Assembly: GCA_900765465.1 (NCBI GenBank)
Contig: CAAFRM010000267.1
Location: forward strand, 1-16,842
Reading direction: 5' to 3'
From: an uncultured Prevotella sp.
Lineage (GTDB): Bacteria > Bacteroidota > Bacteroidia > Bacteroidales > Bacteroidaceae
Length of the DNA stretch: 16,842 nt
A program made the translations under genes and the position numbers. This document shows, one piece after another, positions 12,418 to 16,842 of this stretch (positions are counted from its first letter, which is position 1; each line of letters begins with the position of its first letter). The notes beneath the pieces were generated by a model. The model ran no database searches, was not told the DNA's origin, and saw only the letters and a list, made by a program, of their open reading frames with translations.

Positions 12418-14792
12418 TGAAGAAAATATTATTCTCTACAATCCTAGCTTGTGCTGCAACTCTACCAGTTGCGGCACAACGCGATTTTACGGATTTCAAC
12501 AATAACGAAGACTCACAGTTCCGCCCACAGACCGGCAACCGCATCAACACCGACTCGCTGGGCACTGACAAGGAGATTCCGAAGGGCATCAGAGTATGGA
12601 CTGTGGATGAGAGATTTGGAGATACCCGGGCTGCCGTGGTGGACACCATGCAGGCAATGTACCAGAACACTACCTTCACCGAAGGACTGCGCGGAGAGTA
12701 CAACACCCTGGGCAATATGGGTACCGCCCGCATCAACCGCATCTTCATCGACCGACGCAACACGCAGGGCAACTTCATCTTCACCGAGCCATACGACAAC
12801 ATCGTTACCCCGGTGAGAGACTTCCACTTCACCAACACCTACTCGCCTATCACCAACATCACGCTGAATAGCTGCGGTGACAGAACCAACGGTGAGGATG
12901 ACTTCAAGGCAATCTTTGCAGTGAATGCCAACAAGCAGCTGGGTGGCGGATTCCGATTCGACTACAAATACGGTCGCGGCTACTACGATGCACAGAGCAC
13001 GGCGCACTTCAAATATACGATGTGGACTTCTTATCTGGGCGACCGCTATCAGGCGCACTTCCTTTTCAGCACCAACCACCAGAAGGTGACGGAGAACGGA
13101 GGTATTACCAATGATGACTACATCAAGCATCCGGAGCTTTTCACCGAGAGTTTCGCCACCAACGAAATACCGACCGTGCTGCAGCAGAACTGGAATCGCA
13201 ACGACAATCAACACATCTTCTTCACCCACCGCTACAATGTGGGCTTCAGCCGCAAGGTGAAGATGACCGAGGAAGAAATCAAGGCCAAGAAATTCGCCAT
13301 GGAGTCAGCAAAGGACAATGCAGCCGAGGAAGCCAAGGAGGAGGCAAGAAAGAAAGCAAGGGAACAAGGCAGGGAGTTTGACGAAAAGGCTTTCGACAAA
13401 AACCAGAAGAAGCAGTTCTCAGGTCGCCCTACAGATGCAAAGATTGCCGGCGATGAACCTGCCAAGAACAACAAGGCAATAGTTGCAAACAAGGCAGCCC
13501 AGGACTTCAAGAGCGACAGCACTCGAATTGCAGTAAACAGCAAGGCAATGGCAGACAGTCTGCTCGCCGTAGAGAAGAAGAAAGCGCAAGACTCACTCTT
13601 CTTCAAGACTGAATATGTTCCAGTTACAAGCTTCATCCACACTGTGCAGTTTGACAACTACAAGCGCATCTACCAGGCTTACCAGACTCCACAGGACTAC
13701 TATCTCAAGGAGTACTACAATGCCGGCAAGTTTACAGGCGATTCTATCTACGATCAGACCCGTCACTGGCGCATCAAGAACACCGTGGCAATGGGAACGC
13801 TCGAGGGATTCAGCAAGTGGGCAAAGGCTGGTCTGAAAGCTTTCGCCAGCTATGACCTCCGCCACTACGAACTGCCGAATACCGAAGGCGGATTAGAGAA
13901 GTTCAATGAGCATGTTCTGAGCGTAGGCGGTCAGCTGAGTAAGACTCAGGGCAAGACCCTTCACTATAATGTCGTGGGCGAGGTAGGACTCACCGGAGTA
14001 GATGCCGGTACCTTTGCCATTGATGGAAGCGCAGACATCAACCTGCCATTCCTGGGTGACACCGTACAGGTAAGAGGCGATGCATTCATACATCACGAAA
14101 CGCCATCGTTCTACTATCGCAAGTATCACGCCCGACATCTCTGGTGGGATGATGATCTGAGCAAGATTATCCATACCCGCATCATGGGAACTCTGAGATT
14201 CGGCAAGACTAACACCACGCTGCGTGTGGCTGTGGATGAAATCAAGAACTATACTTATTTCTCACAGCAATATACGATTACAGAAAATGGTCTGCGCACA
14301 GGCGTGACAGTGACACCAATGCAGAGCGGCGACGCCATCAATCTGATTACAGCGCAGCTGCAACAGGACTTCAAGTTCGGTATTTTCAACTGGCAGAATA
14401 TGATTACCTACCAGCATACCAGCAGCAAGAGTACCCTGCCAGTGCCAGACCTCAACATATATACCAACCTCTTCATCAAATTCAAGGTGGTAAAAGTACT
14501 GAATATCGAGCTGGGTGCCGACGCCAGATACTTCACCAGCTACGAGGCTCCGGATTATTCTCCTTACATCGGTCAATATACCGTACAGGGCAACGGCGAG
14601 AAGAACGTGAAGGTGGGCAACTACCCTATCGTCAATGCCTACGCCAATGTTCACATCAAGCACACCCGCTTCTTCGTGATGATGAGCCATCTGAATGCAG
14701 GACAAGGCGACAAGAACTACTTCTTCACCCCTCACTATCCGATGAACCAGCGAGTTTTCAGAATGGGTGTAAGCTGGAACTTCTTCAACTAG
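12417..14792 (+). CDS. Putative outer-membrane porin (Bacteroidota Porin_10-like) with charged insert
   Basis: This is a 791-aa exported beta-barrel protein. It has a signal peptide (MKKILFSTILACAATLPVAA, then Q), and the early motif TEGLRGEYNTLGNMGTARI is typical of the Bacteroidota putative-porin family. Alternating aromatic and polar strands follow through the rest. The C-terminus RMGVSWNFFN is a plausible BAM-recognised terminal strand. The family passes small solutes across the outer membrane by inference; no substrate is visible. Odd feature: residues about 282-395 are a highly charged, Ala/Lys/Glu-rich helical stretch (EEIKAKKFAMESAKDNAAEE, ARKKAREQGREFDEKAFDKN) that does not look like beta-barrel sequence and must be a large loop or plug. 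A terminator hairpin follows at 14865-14897. Confidence 0.85.
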   Translation: MKKILFSTILACAATLPVAAQRDFTDFNNNEDSQFRPQTGNRINTDSLGTDKEIPKGIRVWTVDERFGDTRAAVVDTMQAMYQNTTFTEGLRGEYNTLGNMGTARINRIFIDRRNTQGNFIFTEPYDNIVTPVRDFHFTNTYSPITNITLNSCGDRTNGEDDFKAIFAVNANKQLGGGFRFDYKYGRGYYDAQSTAHFKYTMWTSYLGDRYQAHFLFSTNHQKVTENGGITNDDYIKHPELFTESFATNEIPTVLQQNWNRNDNQHIFFTHRYNVGFSRKVKMTEEEIKAKKFAMESAKDNAAEEAKEEARKKAREQGREFDEKAFDKNQKKQFSGRPTDAKIAGDEPAKNNKAIVANKAAQDFKSDSTRIAVNSKAMADSLLAVEKKKAQDSLFFKTEYVPVTSFIHTVQFDNYKRIYQAYQTPQDYYLKEYYNAGKFTGDSIYDQTRHWRIKNTVAMGTLEGFSKWAKAGLKAFASYDLRHYELPNTEGGLEKFNEHVLSVGGQLSKTQGKTLHYNVVGEVGLTGVDAGTFAIDGSADINLPFLGDTVQVRGDAFIHHETPSFYYRKYHARHLWWDDDLSKIIHTRIMGTLRFGKTNTTLRVAVDEIKNYTYFSQQYTITENGLRTGVTVTPMQSGDAINLITAQLQQDFKFGIFNWQNMITYQHTSSKSTLPVPDLNIYTNLFIKFKVVKVLNIELGADARYFTSYEAPDYSPYIGQYTVQGNGEKNVKVGNYPIVNAYANVHIKHTRFFVMMSHLNAGQGDKNYFFTPHYPMNQRVFRMGVSWNFFN

Positions 14793-14797
14793 GAAGC

Positions 14798-14819
14798 GAA
14801 TCTTTTCCACAAGAGATTC
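14798..14819 (+). other. Small hairpin just after the porin stop
   Basis: GAATCTTTT (14798-14806) can pair with AAGAGATTC (14811-14819), with one G-U pair, around a CCAC loop. It also lies in the first copy of a 15-bp direct repeat (14793-14807, copied at 14835-14849). It might assist 3'-end formation ahead of the stronger terminator. Confidence 0.4.
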
Positions 14820-14864
14820 TTCTGAAACAAAAAAGAAGCGAATCTTTTCTTAATGAATAACAAC

Positions 14865-14897
14865 AAGGAGCGAGGTTCCCCCAAAACCTCGCTCCTT
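14865..14897 (+). terminator. Intrinsic terminator-like hairpin after the porin gene
   Basis: A perfect 13-bp GC-rich stem AAGGAGCGAGGTT (14865-14877) pairs with 14885-14897 around a 7-nt loop. It is followed by ATAATTTAAAA rather than a long T-run. It lies between the porin stop and menA start and probably ends the envelope cluster transcript. Confidence 0.7.
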
Positions 14898-14916
14898 ATA
14901 ATTTAAAAGCAACAAT

Positions 14917-15837
14917 ATGATGATAAAGACAAATTCTATCAAGGCATGGTTTCTCGCCGCCCGCCCCGTCACCCTTTCGGCTGCGGCAGTACCAGTAATG
15001 CTAGGCACAGCCCTGGCATACAAGGACTCAAATGCCAACTGCCAATGGGTTCCTGCCCTGCTCTGTCTGCTCTTTGCTTGGATAATGCAGATAGACTCAA
15101 ACCTGGTAAACGACTTCTTCGACTTCAAGCATGGCAACGACGACGAAACCCGATTGGGGCCAAAGAGAGCCTGCGCCGAAGGCTGGATTACGATGAAAGC
15201 CATGAAATGGGGCATCATCTTCACCACCCTTCTGGGATGCGCCATCGGTTTGCCCCTCGCCTTCTACGGAGGAAAGGAGATGATCATCGTGGGTATCTGC
15301 TGCGTACTCTTCTGCTTCCTCTATACCACCAAGTTGAGTTACCTGGGATTGGGCGACCTACTGGTACTTCTCTTTTTCGGCATCGTACCGGTCTGCTGCA
15401 CCTACTACCTTGTGATGCCTGAAGGAATGCAGAGAGTATCAACGGAAGCCATACTTACTTCCATCGCCTGCGGTCTGGTAGTAGATACGCTACTCATCCT
15501 GAACAACTATCGCGACCACGACAACGATATTAAGGCGGGCAAGAAGACACTGATCGTTCACATCGGCAAGAAAAACGGCGAGCGTCTCTACTGCGCACTG
15601 GGCAACATCGGTATCCTCATCATGATTGGAATCAACATCTATGGTGCACTTGCCTACGATGCAGATACTAAGTTTTTGCCTTTCGCCGCCACATATCTCG
15701 TGGTGCACAACCGAACATTCGCCAAGATGAGGAAGATAGGAGAAGGCAGAATGCTGAACAAGGTACTGGGCTACACGGCTCTCAACATCTTTACCTTTGG
15801 CATGATCTCTACCTTCATCATCCTTGGAATGATGTAG
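14917..15837 (+). CDS. menA: 1,4-dihydroxy-2-naphthoate polyprenyltransferase
   Basis: MenA is an inner-membrane UbiA-superfamily prenyltransferase that joins a polyprenyl chain to 1,4-dihydroxy-2-naphthoate and gives demethylmenaquinone for anaerobic respiration. The 306-aa protein is strongly hydrophobic with about eight or nine predicted helices. The first Asp-rich motif is NDFFDFKHGNDD (residues 65-76). The second is NNYRDHDNDIKAGKKT (196-211), the MenA-type pattern. The opening AWFLAARPVTLSAAAVPV is typical of the family. ATGs at 14917 and 14920 are both possible. No other men genes are in the window. It lies after a terminator, so it probably has its own promoter, which I could not identify. 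Confidence 0.92.
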   Translation: MMIKTNSIKAWFLAARPVTLSAAAVPVMLGTALAYKDSNANCQWVPALLCLLFAWIMQIDSNLVNDFFDFKHGNDDETRLGPKRACAEGWITMKAMKWGIIFTTLLGCAIGLPLAFYGGKEMIIVGICCVLFCFLYTTKLSYLGLGDLLVLLFFGIVPVCCTYYLVMPEGMQRVSTEAILTSIACGLVVDTLLILNNYRDHDNDIKAGKKTLIVHIGKKNGERLYCALGNIGILIMIGINIYGALAYDADTKFLPFAATYLVVHNRTFAKMRKIGEGRMLNKVLGYTALNIFTFGMISTFIILGMM

Positions 15838-15871
15838 TAATCCCAGAGATACCCACCCCCTCTGGAATGGC

Positions 15872-15897
15872 ATGAGAAGATTCTAGAATGAGAAGAT
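15872..15897 (+). repeat. Direct repeat ATGAGAAGAT with central small palindrome
   Basis: ATGAGAAGAT occurs at 15872-15881 and 15888-15897. The segment between forms the 10-bp palindrome ATTCTAGAAT (15880-15889). It lies in the 125-bp spacer between menA and the HD-domain gene. Confidence 0.6.
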
Positions 15898-15916
15898 AAC
15901 ATTCAGGAATAATAAT

Positions 15917-15944
15917 TATATAATGTACGCGCGTACATTATATA
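15917..15944. promoter_or_regulatory. Perfect 28-bp palindrome upstream of the HD-domain gene
   Basis: The right half GCGTACATTATATA is the exact complement of the left half, so 15917-15944 is a continuous 28-bp palindrome with no loop. Its centre is GTACGCGCGTAC in AT-rich surroundings. It ends 18 bp before the ATG at 15963. A TATAAT-like hexamer lies in its left arm. Candidate operator for a dimeric regulator, or a leader/terminator cruciform; no T-run follows. Confidence 0.6.
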
Positions 15945-15962
15945 TATAAAAGAAGAAAAAGT

Positions 15963-16604
15963 ATGAAGCAACAAGTAAATCTCGAAATCATGCAGTTTGT
16001 GGAAACACAGATTCTGCCCAAATATACAGAATTTGGCGAGAGCCACGGATTGCGCCACGTAACCCGTGTCATCAAAAACGCCCTGAAACTCGTACCTGTA
16101 ACAGGTGCCGACATCGACATGGTTTATATCGTTGCCGCCTATCACGACCTGGGAATGAGCGGTCCGCGCGCCATCCACCACCTCACCAGTGGCAAAATCC
16201 TCCTGGCTGATGCCAGACTGAAGCGCTGGTTCACTCCCGAGCAGATTAAAATTATGAAAGAAGCCGTGGAGGATCACCGCGCCTCCTCCAGTCGCCAGCC
16301 CCGAAGCATCTATGGCAAGATTGTAGCCGAAGCCGACCGCGACATCGATGTTCACGAAATCTTTCTTCGTGCCATCGAATACGGAGAGGAGAACTATCCC
16401 GGAAAAGGAAAGGAAGAGCAATGGCAGCGGTTCGCCGACCACATGGACGAGAAATATTCCCGCAACGGCTACATCAAGCTCTGGATTCCTAACTCACCCA
16501 ATGAGAAGGCTCTGAAAGAGCTGCGGAATATCATTGAAGACAAGACAGAACTCAGGAAATATTTCGAAGAAATATACGAAGAGCTCAGGAAAAAGAAGTC
16601 TTGA
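15963..16604 (+). CDS. HD-domain metal-dependent phosphohydrolase
   Basis: The 213-aa cytoplasmic protein has an HD-superfamily core. The first histidines are H28 and H32 in ESHGLRHVTRV. The HD doublet is H61-D62 in YHDLGMSG, with further ligand candidates H72/H73 and H105, and the distal aspartate is in AEADRD (D125/D127). Such proteins hydrolyse phosphate esters, often nucleotides, but the substrate cannot be told here. There is no synthetase domain, so it is not a RelA/SpoT enzyme. The C-terminal tail (about 175-213) is a charged helix ending in KKKS. The ATG follows AGAAGAAAAAGT and lies 18 bp after the 28-bp palindrome, which suggests control by a dimeric DNA-binding protein. Confidence 0.82.
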   Translation: MKQQVNLEIMQFVETQILPKYTEFGESHGLRHVTRVIKNALKLVPVTGADIDMVYIVAAYHDLGMSGPRAIHHLTSGKILLADARLKRWFTPEQIKIMKEAVEDHRASSSRQPRSIYGKIVAEADRDIDVHEIFLRAIEYGEENYPGKGKEEQWQRFADHMDEKYSRNGYIKLWIPNSPNEKALKELRNIIEDKTELRKYFEEIYEELRKKKS

Positions 16605-16678
16605 CCCTTGAGAGAAACAAGGAAAAGGGAGTTCTGACTTTTGATAAAGAAGATTTTTCGAAAAAATCAGCAGAAAGA

Positions 16679-16710
16679 TTTGGTAGTTTCAAAAGATTGC
16701 ATTATCTTTG
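16679..16710 (+). promoter_or_regulatory. Consensus Bacteroidota promoter at the right edge
   Basis: TTTG at 16679-16682 and TATCTTTG at 16703-16710 are separated by exactly 20 bp. This matches both the -33 and -7 elements of the phylum's primary-sigma promoter and is the best promoter in the window. Transcription should start near 16717. Confidence 0.8.
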
Positions 16711-16743
16711 CAGTATAGAAAACCCAAAGACTTCTATCAATAG

Positions 16744-16827
16744 ATGATAGCCTATGCTATGTCTATTCGACAAAGATATAAGGGTCGTGTCGGTTCGATC
16801 GGGATACTCATCAAATTACACTTATGA
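16744..16827 (+). CDS. Possible 27-residue leader peptide ORF
   Basis: In the leader of the right-edge promoter an ATG at 16744 opens a 27-codon frame (MIAYAMSIRQRYKG, then VGSIGILIKLHL). It ends at TGA 16825-16827, which overlaps the ATG at 16824 as ATGA. It starts about 27 nt after the predicted transcription start. It is basic with no known motif. It could be a leader peptide or a chance ORF; another frame from 16754 is also open to the window end. Confidence 0.3.
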   Translation: MIAYAMSIRQRYKGRVGSIGILIKLHL

Positions 16828-16842
16828 AACCGAGAAGACTTC
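16824..16842 (+). CDS. Possible start of a gene cut by the window edge
   Basis: ATG at 16824 begins MKPRRL and runs off the right edge. It lies about 107 nt after the predicted start of transcription of a strong promoter. Too little is visible to identify it, and the frame from 16754 is a competing possibility. Confidence 0.35.

Noticed and set aside
12131..12838. Long minus-strand open frame of 235 codons opposite the small membrane gene and porin
   Set aside because: It is antisense to two well-supported genes, lacks any recognisable domain and reads through the repeated spacer.
16652..16668. AT-rich hairpin GATTTTT/AAAAATC after the HD-domain gene as a terminator
   Set aside because: The 7-bp stem is almost all A-T with a 3-nt loop and no following T-run. 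With the weak CCTTG/CAAGG stem at 16606-16622 it is not enough to call a terminator.
16779..16810. A tRNA T-arm-like GGTTCGATCGGG
   Set aside because: After TTCGATC the base at the position of the invariant C61 is G, the flanking bases do not pair as a 5-bp T-stem, and no acceptor or anticodon stem is found around it.

Overview
The window looks like a chromosomal segment from a Prevotella/Segatella-type member of the Bacteroidales. Three lines of evidence point there. Several gene starts are preceded by the Bacteroidota -7 promoter box TAnnTTTG (164-171, 3499-3506, 10852-10859 on the minus strand, 10966-10973, 16703-16710). Starts mostly lack a strong Shine-Dalgarno sequence. The protein families fit the phylum: a putative porin of the Bacteroidota type, a DUF4468-like protein, MenA, and an HU-LysM membrane fusion. 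No phage, transposon, CRISPR, rRNA or tRNA genes were seen, and the genes are packed closely.

Layout, left to right. The 3' end of an unidentified gene (1-107) is followed by a plus-strand pair: tcdA (tRNA t6A dehydration to ct6A) and a RecD2-type helicase. Next comes a decayed minus-strand relic of a heavy-metal-associated (HMA) domain gene, abutting the end of recD2. A cytoplasmic GH109-like Gfo/Idh/MocA oxidoreductase and an ABC-F ATPase follow. A bidirectional hairpin terminator (6437-6472) separates these from a minus-strand operon read right to left: ftsY, rimO, an HU-family gene and a membrane-anchored protein with an HU domain at one end and a LysM domain at the other. The operon starts at a TATCTTTG promoter just upstream of ftsY.

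Divergent from ftsY is an envelope cluster: a secreted coiled-coil protein with a DUF4468-like C-terminal domain, a 112-residue two-helix membrane protein, and a 791-residue outer-membrane porin with an unusual charged insert. After a terminator come menA (menaquinone synthesis) and an HD-domain phosphohydrolase with a perfect 28-bp palindrome 18 bp before its start. The right edge holds a very clean promoter (TTTG, 20-bp spacer, TATCTTTG). Its leader contains a 27-codon ORF whose stop overlaps the ATG of a gene cut off by the window end.

Most genes are housekeeping: tRNA modification, DNA repair, co-translational membrane targeting, ribosomal protein S12 modification, translation-factor ATPase and quinone synthesis. 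The most unusual items are the predicted nucleoid-to-cell-wall tether (HU-TM-LysM), the 28-bp palindrome, the HMA relic, and a recurring pattern in which spacers next to start codons are built from short direct duplications (984-1017, 9772-9789, 12329-12417, with related repeats at 9802-9854, 14793-14849 and 15872-15897).
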